This document shows positions 1 through 8,929 of a stretch of 64,000 bases of DNA, piece after piece. The DNA comes from Lysobacter avium (GTDB taxonomy: Bacteria > Pseudomonadota > Gammaproteobacteria > Xanthomonadales > Xanthomonadaceae): positions 2,418,001-2,482,000 of the forward strand of contig NZ_CP063657.1 in NCBI RefSeq assembly GCF_015209745.1, written 5' to 3'. Below the pieces are notes generated by a model. The model did no database searches. It was not told where the DNA came from and saw only the letters and a program-made list of their open reading frames with translations. The stretch's first letter is position 1; each line of letters starts with the position of its first letter. A program made the translations under genes and the position numbers.

Positions 1-198
1 GAACCACAGGTCGGGGCGGATATCCAGCTCGGCGCGGACGAAGCCCTTGCCGTACTTGCCACCCTCGGTGCTGATCTCGGTGATGCGATCGAACATGAGC
101 ATCGGCGGCGCCGGCAGTCGCGCGTTGCCGGGGCCGAACATCTCGCCGCGGGCGCAGGACAGAAGCTGCTCGCGATCAAAGGAAGAAGGTCGATTCAT
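1..198 (-). CDS. fabA: FabA N-terminus (3-hydroxydecanoyl-ACP dehydratase/isomerase), partial
   Basis: The minus-strand reading gives 66 residues from an ATG at 198 and runs off the window start. The N-terminus ([17 protein letters not shown], then [12 protein letters not shown], then a segment ending in [10 protein letters not shown]) matches the opening of FabA, whose family continues with the catalytic His segment outside this window. FabA dehydrates and isomerises 3-hydroxydecanoyl-ACP, the branch point of anaerobic unsaturated fatty acid synthesis in the cytoplasm. The start is the only ATG that aligns with the family start; no strong Shine-Dalgarno is visible. It is transcribed away from nirK, and a Crp/FNR-type palindrome lies about 64 nt upstream of its start. 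Confidence 0.9.
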   Translation of the reverse strand, partial: MNRPSSFDREQLLSCARGEMFGPGNARLPAPPMLMFDRITEISTEGGKYGKGFVRAELDIRPDLWF

Positions 199-255
199 GT
201 AGTCACACAGCGCAGGGGAAACCTTGGATTCTGCCGGTTTGGCGAAAGAAATGTG

Positions 256-269
256 TTGACTGCGGTCAA
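256..269. promoter_or_regulatory. Crp/FNR-superfamily-type palindrome (TTGAC-N4-GTCAA) between fabA and nirK
   Basis: TTGACTGCGGTCAA is a perfect dyad with the half-site layout of the FNR/DNR/NNR family (TTGAC/T-N4-A/GTCAA). It is centred about 64 nt upstream of fabA and 276 nt upstream of nirK, starting exactly 100 bp before the site at 356 and 150 bp before the box at 406. It may serve a DNR-like nitric-oxide-responsive regulator or a relaxed FNR, and either divergent gene. Apart from such sites the 340-bp gap from 199 to 538 shows no credible gene. Confidence 0.45.
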
Positions 270-355
270 TCCGCGGATACGTACGCAACCGTACTGTTTG
301 ATCGTACGCTGCCAGTCCGCGACGGCAAGCGTCCCGCCGACAAAAGCGGCTTGAC

Positions 356-369
356 CTGATCCCGGTCAA
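356..369. promoter_or_regulatory. Second Crp/FNR-like site upstream of nirK
   Basis: CTGATCCCGGTCAA differs by one base from TTGAT-N4-GTCAA, the DNR-type half-site combination. It sits exactly 50 bp upstream of the perfect FNR box and could be an auxiliary site for a nitric-oxide-sensing paralogue. An alternative reading takes TTGAC at 351 with GTCAA at 365, but that spacing (9 bp) does not fit the family. Confidence 0.4.
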
Positions 370-405
370 GACCGGTTCGAAAATACGCCAACAGCAGGGC
401 GAAAT

Positions 406-419
406 TTGATCCTGATCAA
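406..419 (+). promoter_or_regulatory. FNR box upstream of nirK
   Basis: TTGATCCTGATCAA is an exact match to the FNR/ANR consensus TTGAT-N4-ATCAA. It is centred at 412.5, about 126 nt upstream of the nirK ATG, so class II activation would place the transcript start near 454. An FNR orthologue with intact cluster ligands and the ETVSR recognition helix is encoded at 13002-13778. Confidence 0.8.
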
Positions 420-538
420 ATTCGCCGTCACGGTAGCTGCAACCCTTGTCCCAAATCCAGCGCGCGCCCGGACCAACCCTGCAAGGGTCCCGACGCCGCT
501 ACAGGCATCACCCATCAAACCACCACAGAGAGCCCCGG

Positions 539-2062
539 ATGAAGCGCAAGAACGTCTACTTGATACCGCTGCTGGCGGCACTGGCACTGGCATTGCCCGC
601 CTGTGACCGCTCCAGCCCGTCGTCCGACACGCCGGCGGCCGACGCCAGCCAGGACAGGATCGTCGGCTCCCGCAAGGGCGACTTCGGCCCGCCGCAGGGC
701 GAGCCGGTCAACGCCATCCTGACCAGCCCGCCGATGGTGCCGCCGGCCACCGGGCGCACCGCGCCGGCCAAGGTGATCGTCGAGCTGGACGTGATCGAGA
801 AGGTCATGCCGATCTCCGAAGGCGTGGACTACACCTTCTGGACCTTCGGCGGCACCGTGCCGGGCAGCTTCATCCGCGTGCGCCAGGGCGATACGGTCGA
901 GTTCCACCTGCGCAACATGCCCGACAGCAAGATGCCCCACAACATCGACCTGCACGGCGTGACCGGTCCGGGCGGCGGCGCCGCATCCAGCTTCACCGCG
1001 CCCGGCCACCGCACCCAGTTCACCTTCAAGGCGCTCAACGCCGGCCTGTTCGTCTACCACTGCGCAACCGCGCCGGTTGGCATGCATATCGCCAACGGCA
1101 TGTACGGCATGATCCTGGTCGAGCCACCGGAGGGCCTGCCCGAGGTCGACCGCGAGTACTACGTGATGCAGGGCGATTTCTACACCACCGGCAAGTACCG
1201 CGAGAAGGGCCTGCAGCCCTTCGACATGGAAAAGGCGATCGACGAGAACCCGACCTACGTCCTGTTCAACGGTTCGGAAGGCTCCACGACCGGTGACAAC
1301 TCCCTGACCGCGAAGGTGGGCGAGACCGTGCGGATGTACGTCGGCAACGGCGGCCCCAACCTGGTGTCGAGCTTCCACGTCATCGGCGAGATCTTCGACA
1401 AGGTCTGGTACGAGGGCGGCACCAACTACCAGGAAAACGTGCAGACCACGCTGATCCCCGCGGGCGGCGCGGCGATGATGGAGTTCCACCTGGAAGTCCC
1501 CGGCAGCTACGTGCTGGTCGACCACAGCATCTTCCGCGCGTTCAACAAGGGCGCGCTGGCGATCCTCAAGGCCGACGGTCCGGAGAACAAGGCGATCTAC
1601 TCGGGTCTGGAAGTCGACGAGATGTACCTCGGTGACCGCGCCGGCGACAGCCTGGGTGCGGTGGCGGTGGCGGCCAAGGCCCAGGCCAGTGGCGAGCTGA
1701 CCGTCGAGGAGCAGATGGCGGCGGGCAAGGAACTGTTCATGGGCACCTGCTCGACCTGCCACCAGGGCAACGGCGAGGGCATGGCCGGCGTGTTCCCGCC
1801 CATCGCGGCGTCGGACTACATCAAGGCCGATCCGAAATCGCTGCCGCGGGTGATCCTGCACGGCCTGCAGGGCAAGGTCACCGTCAACGGCGAGGACTAC
1901 GACTCGATCATGCCCCCGATGAACCAGCTCACCGACGACGAGGTGGCCAACATCTCCACCTACGTGCTCAACAGCTGGAACAATCCGGGCGGCAAGATCA
2001 GCAAGGAAGAGGTTGCCGAAATCCGCACGCAGAAGCCGGCCAACGCCTCGGCGGGCCACTGA
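539..2062 (+). CDS. nirK: Copper-containing nitrite reductase NirK with C-terminal cytochrome c domain
   Basis: A 507-residue periplasmic lipoprotein that reduces nitrite to nitric oxide. Residues 1-22 form a lipoprotein signal (lipobox LPAC, Cys22). Two cupredoxin domains follow. By family alignment the type 1 copper ligands are His134, Cys175, His183 and Met188; the type 2 ligands are His139, His174 and His329, with catalytic Asp137 and His280. A class I cytochrome c domain follows (CSTCH, Cys404/Cys407/His408, candidate Met ligand near 458-461), so the enzyme carries its own electron-donor domain, as in Ralstonia/Bdellovibrio-type three-domain NirKs. The start at 539 is chosen because it opens the signal peptide; a longer frame from 446 adds 31 unlikely residues. 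nirV follows at once. An FNR box lies upstream. Confidence 0.95.
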   Translation: MKRKNVYLIPLLAALALALPACDRSSPSSDTPAADASQDRIVGSRKGDFGPPQGEPVNAILTSPPMVPPATGRTAPAKVIVELDVIEKVMPISEGVDYTFWTFGGTVPGSFIRVRQGDTVEFHLRNMPDSKMPHNIDLHGVTGPGGGAASSFTAPGHRTQFTFKALNAGLFVYHCATAPVGMHIANGMYGMILVEPPEGLPEVDREYYVMQGDFYTTGKYREKGLQPFDMEKAIDENPTYVLFNGSEGSTTGDNSLTAKVGETVRMYVGNGGPNLVSSFHVIGEIFDKVWYEGGTNYQENVQTTLIPAGGAAMMEFHLEVPGSYVLVDHSIFRAFNKGALAILKADGPENKAIYSGLEVDEMYLGDRAGDSLGAVAVAAKAQASGELTVEEQMAAGKELFMGTCSTCHQGNGEGMAGVFPPIAASDYIKADPKSLPRVILHGLQGKVTVNGEDYDSIMPPMNQLTDDEVANISTYVLNSWNNPGGKISKEEVAEIRTQKPANASAGH

Positions 2063-2063
2063 C

Positions 2064-2840
2064 GTGATCCGCGTGATCGCCGCCGCGGTACTGGTGGCAA
2101 GCCCCTTCGTCGGCGTCCTCGCCGCCGAGGGGGACTACCTGCCGATACCGGCCGGCAGGTTTGCCAGCGCACTGAACTACGAAGACGCGCCCGGCAAACA
2201 GCCGGTCGCGGCCTACTCGATGATGCGCACCCCGGTCACCAACGCCGACTTCCTGGCTTTCGTGAAGGCCAACCCGAAGTGGCGGCGCGACCGGGTGCCG
2301 ACCGTCATTGCCGAGAAACGCTACCTCTCGCACTGGGCCGGTCCGCTGGAGTTGGGCGATACCGCCAAGCCGGACCAGCCCGTGGTGCAGGTCAGCTGGT
2401 TCGCCGCCGACGCCTACTGCGCGGCCGAGGGCGCGCGCCTGCCGACCTGGACAGAATGGGAATACGCCGCGGCCGCCGATGAGACGCGGCGCGACGCCCG
2501 CAGCGACCGCATCTGGCGCGAACGCATCCTGCGCTGGTACTCGCGTCCGTCAAACACCGCCCTGCCCCGCGCCGGCCTGCAACCGGCCAACGTCTACGGC
2601 GTGCAGGACTTGCACGGGCTGGTCTGGGAGTGGACGGAGGACTTCTCATCGATGCTGATGGACGCCGACAACCGCAACCAGGGCGACCCGGACAACGCAC
2701 GCTTCTGCGGCGCCGGCGCGCTGTCCATGAACGACCGTGACAACTACGCGGTACTGATGCGCGTGGCGATGCTGTCCTCGCTCAGCGCCGAGGCGACCAC
2801 CGCCAACCTGGGTTTCCGCTGCGTCAAGGACACACCATGA
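2064..2840 (+). CDS. nirV: NirV-like formylglycine-generating-enzyme-fold protein
   Basis: 258 residues from a GTG one base after the nirK stop; the ATG at 2013 would overlap nirK by 50 nt and spoil the signal peptide (about residues 1-20). The sequence has the FGE-sulfatase/SUMF1 fold signature: an early PIPAGRF, a middle VVQVSWFAADAYCAAEGARL-like segment, and late LVWEWTEDF and NLGFRCV. This family accompanies nirK as NirV, a periplasmic protein of unproven function in nitrite respiration. Start and stop are coupled to nirK and the SCO gene, so they are surely cotranscribed. I see nothing showing that it acts as a true formylglycine generator. Confidence 0.88.
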   Translation: MIRVIAAAVLVASPFVGVLAAEGDYLPIPAGRFASALNYEDAPGKQPVAAYSMMRTPVTNADFLAFVKANPKWRRDRVPTVIAEKRYLSHWAGPLELGDTAKPDQPVVQVSWFAADAYCAAEGARLPTWTEWEYAAAADETRRDARSDRIWRERILRWYSRPSNTALPRAGLQPANVYGVQDLHGLVWEWTEDFSSMLMDADNRNQGDPDNARFCGAGALSMNDRDNYAVLMRVAMLSSLSAEATTANLGFRCVKDTP

Positions 2841-3439
2841 AATCACTTGCCCTTTCCATCGCCATGGCCGTGCTGGCCGGCTGCACGGTGGCGATCCCGG
2901 CTTCGGCCATCGCCGCCTCCCCCGCGGCGCAGAAGGTTCCCTTGCCGGGCAATTCGGTCTACCAGTTGGATGTGCAACTGACCGACCAGGCCGGCCGCAC
3001 CAGCGCGTGGCGCGACAGGCGCGGCAAGCCGCAGTTGGTGTCGATGTTCTACACCTCCTGCCAGTACATCTGCCCGCTGATCATCGACAGTGGCAAGGCG
3101 GTGCAGAAGCAGCTCAGCGACGCGGAGCGCGCTCGGCTCGGCATCACCCTGATCAGCATGGACCCGGCCCGGGACACACCGCAGGCGCTCGCCAAGGTCG
3201 CCACCCAGCGCAAACTCGATCCCGCGCAGTGGACCCTGGCCAGTCCGGCGCCCGATGACGTCCGCTCGGTGGCCGGCGTGCTCAACATCCGCTATCGCGC
3301 GTTGGCCGACGGCGAGTTCAACCACACCAGCGCCCTGGTCCTGCTCGACGGCGAGGGCCGCATCCTGGCGCGTACCGAGAAGATGGGCAGCAAGCCCGAT
3401 CCGGAGTTCGTCGAGGCAGTGCGCAAGGCGCTGAAGTAA
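2837..3439 (+). CDS. SCO1/SenC-family copper chaperone
   Basis: A 200-residue thioredoxin-fold protein whose ATG overlaps the nirV stop by 4 bp. It has an N-terminal signal with a lipobox-like LAGC, the copper-binding FYTSCQYIC motif (CxxxC) around residue 73, and the distal conserved His in FNHTSALV. SCO proteins deliver copper to respiratory enzymes or reduce their cysteines in the periplasm. The position at the end of the nirK-nirV operon suggests it serves the NirK copper sites, although the neighbouring cbb3 oxidase also needs copper. The final residues give the usual SCO C-terminus and no truncation is seen. Confidence 0.9.
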   Translation: MKSLALSIAMAVLAGCTVAIPASAIAASPAAQKVPLPGNSVYQLDVQLTDQAGRTSAWRDRRGKPQLVSMFYTSCQYICPLIIDSGKAVQKQLSDAERARLGITLISMDPARDTPQALAKVATQRKLDPAQWTLASPAPDDVRSVAGVLNIRYRALADGEFNHTSALVLLDGEGRILARTEKMGSKPDPEFVEAVRKALK

Positions 3440-3753
3440 GCCGCCAGCCCGGCTGATTGAAGGCGGACCCGCCAGATCCGGCACAGCGTCCCGCTGCGCC
3501 GGCGTCGGGCATGGCTGCGTTTCACTGACGCGATCATCTACAATGTCCGTACCTGCCCGCATGCAGTGCTGGTCTCCAGCGGCGGCAGGACGGCGGGCAG
3601 TCGACGCGCCCAGCCGGTCCATCACGAGCGGCGCTTTGTCCGTTCGCCCGTGTTGATACCGGTGCGCGCCAGGACCAGCCACGGAATCACCGGGAAGTGG
3701 TCGGCGCCGGCATCCCGCTGGCAAGCCATTACCACCCACCGCACCCCACCAGA
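3440..3753. other. Intergenic region between the nirK and cco operons
   Basis: This stretch holds no convincing coding region; the short frames on either strand lack family features or good ribosome binding sites. I see no clear U-tailed hairpin after the SCO gene. The useful content is the FNR box just downstream (3754-3767). Confidence 0.5.
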
Positions 3754-3767
3754 TTGATCCAGATCAA
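3754..3767 (+). promoter_or_regulatory. FNR box upstream of ccoN
   Basis: TTGATCCAGATCAA matches the FNR/ANR consensus perfectly. Its centre (3760.5) is 63 nt before the ccoN start and would fit class II activation of a transcript starting near 3802, giving a short leader of about 20 nt. This is the usual way high-affinity cbb3 oxidase operons are induced at low oxygen. Confidence 0.85.
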
Positions 3768-3823
3768 GTACCCGTCAAGTTGTATTCGGGAAAATAGGTG
3801 CTAACGCAAATGAAGGTCCATTC

Positions 3824-5317
3824 ATGACTGTGCATCAGGATGCCGTGGCAAGGCCGGGCGCTCCCGGCGTACCCGAGGCCGCAGCGCCTCGCGGCTACTA
3901 CAACGACAAGGTCGTTCACCAGTTCGTGGTGGCGACGATGTTCTGGGGCATCGTGGGCATGGCGGTCGGCGTGTTCATCGCCGCCCAGCTGTACTGGCCG
4001 GCGCTGAACTTCGACACCCCGTGGCTCAGCTACGGCCGCCTGCGGCCGCTGCACACCAACGGGGTGATCTTCGCCTTCGGCGGCTCGGTGCTGTTTGCCA
4101 CCAGCCTGTACGTGGTCCAGCGCACCTGCCATGTTCGCCTGCTGTCGGACAAACTCGCCAGCTTCGTCTTCTGGGGCTGGCAGCTGGCCATGGTCAGCGC
4201 GGTGATCACCCTGCCGCTGGGAATCACCCAGAGCAAGGAATACGCCGAGCTGGAATGGCCGATCGACATCCTGATCGCCGTCGTCTGGGTGGCCTATGGG
4301 TGGTTGTTCTTCGGCACCATCGCCAAGCGCAAGGTAAAGCATATCTACGTCGCCAACTGGTTCTACGGCGCGTACATCATCGGCGTGTGCATGCTGCACA
4401 TCGTCAACAACCTGGCGATGCCGGCCGGCCTGTTCAAGTCCTACTCGCTCTACACCGGCGCCGTGGATGCGATGGCGCAGTGGTGGTACGGGCACAACGC
4501 GGTGGCGTTCCTGCTGACGGTTGGCTACCTGGCGATGATGTATTACTTCGTGCCCAAGCAGGCCCAGCGCCCGATCTACTCCTACCGGCTGTCGATCGTC
4601 CACTTCTGGGCGCTGATCTCGGTCTACATGTGGGCCGGCCCGCACCATCTGCACTACACCGCGCTGCCCGACTGGGCGCAGTCGGTGGGCATGGTGTTCT
4701 CGGTGATCCTGCTGGCACCCAGTTGGGGCGGCGCGATGAACGGCATCCTGACCCTGTCGGGTGTGTGGCACAAACTGCGCACCGACCCGATCCTGAAGTT
4801 CCTCATCGTCGCCATCAGCTTCTACATGATCGCGACGTTTGAAGGTCCGTTGCTGTCGATCAAGACCGTCAACTCGCTCAGCCACTACACCGACTGGACC
4901 GTGGGCCACGTCCACGCCGGTACCCTGGGCTGGGTAGCGATGATCTCGTTTGGCTCGCTGTACTCCCTCTACCCGCGCCTGATCGGCGCCAAGGAGATGT
5001 ACTCGATCAAGTGGATCGACGCGCACTTCTGGCTGCACACGATCGGGGTGGTGTTCTACATCGCCTCGATGTGGATCGCCGGAATCACCCAGGGCCTGAT
5101 GTGGCGCGCGACCAACGCCGACGGCACGCTGACCTACAGCTTCGTCGAGTCGCTCGCTGTCACCTATCCGTACTACCTGGGCCGCCTGCTGGGCGGGGTG
5201 ATGGTGCTGGCAGGCATCTGCCTGATGTCTTGGAACATGTGGCGCACGCGTCAGAACGTGCTCGCACCCGCCGCACACCCGGTCCTGCCGCCGCACGCGG
5301 CAGCGGCAAAGGGCTGA
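3824..5317 (+). CDS. ccoN: cbb3-type cytochrome c oxidase subunit I
   Basis: A 497-residue polytopic inner-membrane protein, the catalytic subunit of the high-affinity cbb3 oxidase. The sequence runs through about 12 hydrophobic segments. CuB ligands are visible as His224 ([10 protein letters not shown]) and His274/His275 ([10 protein letters not shown]). A low-spin haem ligand is His77 ([14 protein letters not shown]), and haem His residues recur near 360 ([10 protein letters not shown]). Length and order of motifs are normal for CcoN. It starts an operon ccoNOQP-orf-ccoGHIS with a perfect FNR box 57 bp upstream of the ATG. Confidence 0.97.
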   Translation: MTVHQDAVARPGAPGVPEAAAPRGYYNDKVVHQFVVATMFWGIVGMAVGVFIAAQLYWPALNFDTPWLSYGRLRPLHTNGVIFAFGGSVLFATSLYVVQRTCHVRLLSDKLASFVFWGWQLAMVSAVITLPLGITQSKEYAELEWPIDILIAVVWVAYGWLFFGTIAKRKVKHIYVANWFYGAYIIGVCMLHIVNNLAMPAGLFKSYSLYTGAVDAMAQWWYGHNAVAFLLTVGYLAMMYYFVPKQAQRPIYSYRLSIVHFWALISVYMWAGPHHLHYTALPDWAQSVGMVFSVILLAPSWGGAMNGILTLSGVWHKLRTDPILKFLIVAISFYMIATFEGPLLSIKTVNSLSHYTDWTVGHVHAGTLGWVAMISFGSLYSLYPRLIGAKEMYSIKWIDAHFWLHTIGVVFYIASMWIAGITQGLMWRATNADGTLTYSFVESLAVTYPYYLGRLLGGVMVLAGICLMSWNMWRTRQNVLAPAAHPVLPPHAAAAKG

Positions 5318-5327
5318 GGACGAAAAA

Positions 5328-5942
5328 ATGGCTTTTGGACACGAGAAGATCGAGAAGAACGTCGGCCTGCTGGCAGTGCTGGTGGCCGTCGCGGTGTCGC
5401 TGGGTGGACTGGCGGAGATCGTGCCGCTGATGTACCAGGCCGAGGCGATCAAGCCACTGCCCGGCGTCAAGCCCTACCCGGCGCTGCAGCTGGCCGGGCG
5501 CGACGTGTATGTCCGCGAGGGCTGCTACAACTGCCACTCGCAGATGATCCGCACGCTGCGCTTCGAGACCGAGCGCTACGGCCACTATTCGCTGGCCGGG
5601 GAGTCGGTGTACGACCGTCCGTTCCAGTGGGGCTCCAAGCGCACCGGGCCTGACCTGGCCCGGATCGGTGGCCGTTACTCCGACGACTGGCATCGCGTGC
5701 ACATGGTCGACCCGCGCGCGCTGGTGCCCGAATCGAACATGCCGGCCTTCCCGTGGCTGGCAAAGAACGAGGTCAGCGGCGAGAAGATCACCCGTCACAT
5801 GAAGGCGCTGCAGCGGCTGGGCGACCCCTACACCGACGAGGAGGTCGCCAGCGCCGCCGAGGACGTGGCCGGGAAGACCGAACTGGACGCCGTCGTCGCC
5901 TATCTGCAGGGCCTCGGCCTGCACGCGCCGCGCGGAGGTTGA
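5328..5942 (+). CDS. ccoO: cbb3 oxidase subunit II (monohaem cytochrome c)
   Basis: A 204-residue CcoO with one N-terminal membrane anchor (about residues 14-36) and one c-type haem motif CYNCH around residue 66, followed by SQMIRTLR, the conserved [10 protein letters not shown], and an [10 protein letters not shown] segment holding the axial Met. It passes electrons from CcoP to the CcoN active site on the periplasmic side. The gene begins 10 bp after ccoN and is followed at 3 bp by ccoQ. Confidence 0.97.
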   Translation: MAFGHEKIEKNVGLLAVLVAVAVSLGGLAEIVPLMYQAEAIKPLPGVKPYPALQLAGRDVYVREGCYNCHSQMIRTLRFETERYGHYSLAGESVYDRPFQWGSKRTGPDLARIGGRYSDDWHRVHMVDPRALVPESNMPAFPWLAKNEVSGEKITRHMKALQRLGDPYTDEEVASAAEDVAGKTELDAVVAYLQGLGLHAPRGG

Positions 5943-5945
5943 GTC

Positions 5946-6119
5946 ATGCTTTCTGGATTCATCACCCTATTCCTGATGCTGGTTTTCATCGGCATCTGGG
6001 TCTGGGCCTGGCGCCCGGAGAACAAGGCGTCATTTGACGAGACCGCCCGTCTGGCACTCGAAGACGAACCGGGCGAGATCGCCAACGCCGCCAACGACGC
6101 AAGGAAACAGGACGCATGA
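5946..6119 (+). CDS. ccoQ: cbb3 oxidase small subunit CcoQ
   Basis: A 57-residue frame between ccoO and ccoP. One transmembrane helix (about residues 3-22, ending in WAWRP) is followed by a charged tail (ENKASFDETARLALED), the standard CcoQ layout. It stabilises the CcoNOP complex. Its stop overlaps the ccoP start (ATGA), which supports translation. Confidence 0.9.
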   Translation: MLSGFITLFLMLVFIGIWVWAWRPENKASFDETARLALEDEPGEIANAANDARKQDA

Positions 6120-7045
6120 GCACCAGCTGGTCGTGGTATGTCATTGCCCTGGCGGCACTCAACCTGCTCGGGATCACCTGGCTGCTGTGGTGGACCTCCA
6201 AGCGCCGCCCCGGGGATCCCAAGCCCGAGGAGACCAGTCATTACTGGGACGAGGACATCACCGAGTACAACAAGCCGATGCCGCGCTGGTGGATCCAGGG
6301 CTTCTACATCAGCATCGCGTTCGGGTTTGCCTACTTCTTCTGGTACGGCGGCCTGGGCAAGTACCCCGGCTACAGCGGCTGGACCTCGAAAACCGAGCAC
6401 GCGCAGGACAAGGCGGTTTGGGACGAGACCCTGGCCGAGACCTTCCGTCCCTACGAGGGTCAGCCGATCAACCAGCTTGCCGGTGATCCGGTCGCGCTGA
6501 ACCTGGGCCGATCGATCTTTGCCAACACCTGCGCGACCTGCCACGGCTCGTCCGCCCAGGGGGCCATCGGCTACCCGAACCTGACCGATGACATCTGGCA
6601 TTGGGGTGGCGAACCGGAAACAATCCTGGAGACCATTCTTGACGGCCGTGAAGGCGTGATGCCCGAGTGGGGCAAGGTACTGACCGGCATGGGTGGAGAG
6701 AACGCAATCGACTACGTGATCGCCTATGTGCGCACGCTTGGCGCTGATCAGGCATCCCGCAGCGACTTCATGGCCGCGCGTGGCAAGAAGCTGTATGACG
6801 GTGTCTGCGTGGCCTGCCACGGGGTCGAGGGCAAGGGCAACCAGGCGCTGGGCGCTCCCGACCTGACGGACGGTTACTGGATGTACGGCGACAGCAAGGA
6901 AAGCCTCTACGAGACGATTGCGAACGGGCGCCATGGCGTGATGCCGGCGCACCGTGACCTTTTGGGCGAGACGCGCACGCGTCTGGTCGCGGCCTACGTC
7001 TGGTCGCTGTCCAACACGCCGGCGGACAGCAAGGCGACCCAATGA
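6116..7045 (+). CDS. ccoP: cbb3 oxidase subunit III (dihaem cytochrome c)
   Basis: 309 residues. The N-terminus has two hydrophobic segments (about residues 8-23 and 58-78) around an HYWDEDITEYNKPMPRWW motif typical of CcoP, then two cytochrome c domains with CATCH and CVACH haem motifs. CcoP accepts electrons from soluble cytochromes and hands them to CcoO. It overlaps ccoQ by 4 bp and the next gene by 4 bp, so the whole unit is tightly coupled. Confidence 0.97.
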   Translation: MSTSWSWYVIALAALNLLGITWLLWWTSKRRPGDPKPEETSHYWDEDITEYNKPMPRWWIQGFYISIAFGFAYFFWYGGLGKYPGYSGWTSKTEHAQDKAVWDETLAETFRPYEGQPINQLAGDPVALNLGRSIFANTCATCHGSSAQGAIGYPNLTDDIWHWGGEPETILETILDGREGVMPEWGKVLTGMGGENAIDYVIAYVRTLGADQASRSDFMAARGKKLYDGVCVACHGVEGKGNQALGAPDLTDGYWMYGDSKESLYETIANGRHGVMPAHRDLLGETRTRLVAAYVWSLSNTPADSKATQ

Positions 7046-7341
7046 GCCAGTACGCCCGGCCCACTGCAATGGACCACCCGCCCCGTCCGATGGCGCAGCG
7101 GGTGGGGGCGATCCTCTGGCCGAGTTTTTTTGCCGCCGGGGTCGCCACGATGGTCTTCTTCGCCCTCGTCGATCCCTTGCAACTGCGCGACATGACCTTC
7201 CCCGAGGTGTCCATCACTCCGGGGCTGGGTTACACGATCGGCTTCTTCATGTTCTGGCTGGCGACGGCGTCGTCGAGCCTCTTCACCTGGCTGCTGCTGC
7301 GGCCCGCAAGCCGGTTCAACCAATCGTTACCCCCGAAGTAA
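7042..7341 (+). CDS. Two-helix membrane protein of unknown function inside the cco operon
   Basis: 99 residues, overlapping the ccoP stop by 4 bp and ending 22 bp before ccoG. Two hydrophobic helices are visible (about residues 22-43 and 63-88) around a short loop (DPLQLRDMTFPEVSIT). No cysteine pair or haem motif is present, so it is not a cytochrome. Coupling to ccoP suggests a role in cbb3 oxidase assembly or stability, but this rests on position alone. I do not recognise a named family. Confidence 0.75.
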   Translation: MSQYARPTAMDHPPRPMAQRVGAILWPSFFAAGVATMVFFALVDPLQLRDMTFPEVSITPGLGYTIGFFMFWLATASSSLFTWLLLRPASRFNQSLPPK

Positions 7342-7363
7342 CCATCAATACAGGCAGTCTGCG

Positions 7364-8929
7364 GTGAGCAAGAAAATCGACATCGACCTCCTTGACGACG
7401 GCAGCGGAAGCTCCGTCTACGTCAAGGAGCGGAAGGTCTATCCGCGCGATGTCACTGGCCGGTTCGATCGCCTGCGCAAGGTGGCGGTGTTCTGGTTGCT
7501 GGGCATGTACTACGTGTTCCCCTGGCTGCAGTGGGACGGCCACCAGGCGGTCCTGTTCGACCTGCCGGCGCGCAAGTTCCACGTGTTCGGACTGACCTTC
7601 TGGCCGCAGGATTTCACCTTCCTGGCGATGCTGCTGATCATCCTGGCGATGGTGCTGTTCTTCGTCACTGCACTGGCCGGACGCATCTGGTGCGGTTACG
7701 CCTGTCCGCAAACGGTGTGGACCGAGGTGTTCCTGTGGATGGAGCGCTGGACGGAGGGCGACCGCGCCAAGCGGATGAAGCTCGACGCCGGGCCGTGGAA
7801 CGGCAACAAGATCCTGCGCAAGGGCAGCAAGCATTTTCTGTGGATCGTGTTCGCGCTGTGGACCGGCTTTACCTTCGTTGGTTTCTTCACCCCGATCGTC
7901 AGCCTTGGCCAGCGCATCTGGCCGTTCGACTGGAACGGCTGGGAAACCTTCTGGGTGTTCTTCTACGCCCTCGCCACGCTCGGCAACGCCGGTTTCCTGC
8001 GCGAGCAGGTGTGCCGCTACATGTGCCCGTACGCGCGCTTCCAGAGCGCGATGTTCGACCGTGACACCCTGATCATCGCGTACGACCCGATGCGCGGCGA
8101 GCCGCGCGGTCCGCGCCGCCGCGGCCTGGGCGACGTGGTCTCGCGCGGCCGCGGCTTGCTGGACAAAGTGCTGGCCTACGAGCTGGTGTTCCGCGCCAGC
8201 CACCACGACGCCGCCGGCAACGCCATGGAGGTGGCGCGCGCCGACGCCGGGCTGCCGAACGACGCCGAATTCGGCGCCAGCCTGGAGGTCCCCCTGCCAC
8301 GCCCTGACCCCGAGCTTGCCGGCGACTGCATCGACTGCACGCTCTGCGTCCAGGTCTGCCCGACCGGGATCGACATCCGCAACGGCCTGCAGTACGACTG
8401 CATCGCCTGCGGTGCCTGCGTGGACGTGTGCGATGAGGTCATGGACAAGATGGGCTACCCGCGTGGCCTGATCCGTTACTCCACCCAGAACGCGATCGAC
8501 GGAAAGCCGACCCGCGTCCTGCGCCCGCGCGTGTTCGTTTACGCGGCCCTCCTGCTGGTGCTGATCGGTGCGTGGGCCTGGGGCATCGCCGCGCGCAGCC
8601 CGCTGATCGTGGACGTGCTGCGCGATCGCAACGCGCTGTACCGCGTCACCGCCGACGGCATCGACAACGGCTACACCCTGAAGCTCGTCAACAAGACCGA
8701 CCTGGAGCAGGACTACCGCATCACCCTGGACGCCAAGACGCCCGGGATCGAGCTGCGCGACGCCGGTACCAACGTGCACGTGCAGGCTGCCCAGGTCGCA
8801 TCGGTGCCGGTGGAAGTCACCGCGCCGGCCAGCGTGCAGGGCCGCCACGAGGTGCGCTTCATCATCGAGTCGGCCGACGGCAGCATCCGCCAGGTCGCGG
8901 ACAGCAGCTTCTTTGGACCTACCCCATGA
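7364..8929 (+). CDS. ccoG: CcoG/RdxA/FixG membrane iron-sulfur protein
   Basis: 521 residues from a GTG start. Several membrane segments carry the conserved RIWCGYACPQTVWTE and VCRYMCPYARFQ motifs. A cytoplasmic ferredoxin-type cluster region (CIDCTLCVQVCPTG, then CIACGACVDVC) follows, and an Ig-like periplasmic C-terminal domain ends it. CcoG is a cupric reductase that helps supply Cu(I) for the CuB centre of cbb3 oxidase. Its stop overlaps the ccoH start (ATGA). Confidence 0.96.
   Translation: MSKKIDIDLLDDGSGSSVYVKERKVYPRDVTGRFDRLRKVAVFWLLGMYYVFPWLQWDGHQAVLFDLPARKFHVFGLTFWPQDFTFLAMLLIILAMVLFFVTALAGRIWCGYACPQTVWTEVFLWMERWTEGDRAKRMKLDAGPWNGNKILRKGSKHFLWIVFALWTGFTFVGFFTPIVSLGQRIWPFDWNGWETFWVFFYALATLGNAGFLREQVCRYMCPYARFQSAMFDRDTLIIAYDPMRGEPRGPRRRGLGDVVSRGRGLLDKVLAYELVFRASHHDAAGNAMEVARADAGLPNDAEFGASLEVPLPRPDPELAGDCIDCTLCVQVCPTGIDIRNGLQYDCIACGACVDVCDEVMDKMGYPRGLIRYSTQNAIDGKPTRVLRPRVFVYAALLLVLIGAWAWGIAARSPLIVDVLRDRNALYRVTADGIDNGYTLKLVNKTDLEQDYRITLDAKTPGIELRDAGTNVHVQAAQVASVPVEVTAPASVQGRHEVRFIIESADGSIRQVADSSFFGPTP

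Noticed and set aside
515-2059. 514-residue open frame antisense to nirK
   Set aside because: It mirrors the nirK codons in GC-rich DNA, is rich in Arg, Val, Ala and His without domains, and has no promoter.
3566-3757. 63-residue frame between the SCO gene and ccoN
   Set aside because: No ribosome binding site or family features, and it runs into the FNR box region.
3764-5470. 568-residue open frame antisense to ccoN
   Set aside because: Shadow of ccoN with Asp/Gln/His-rich low-complexity sequence; no family features.
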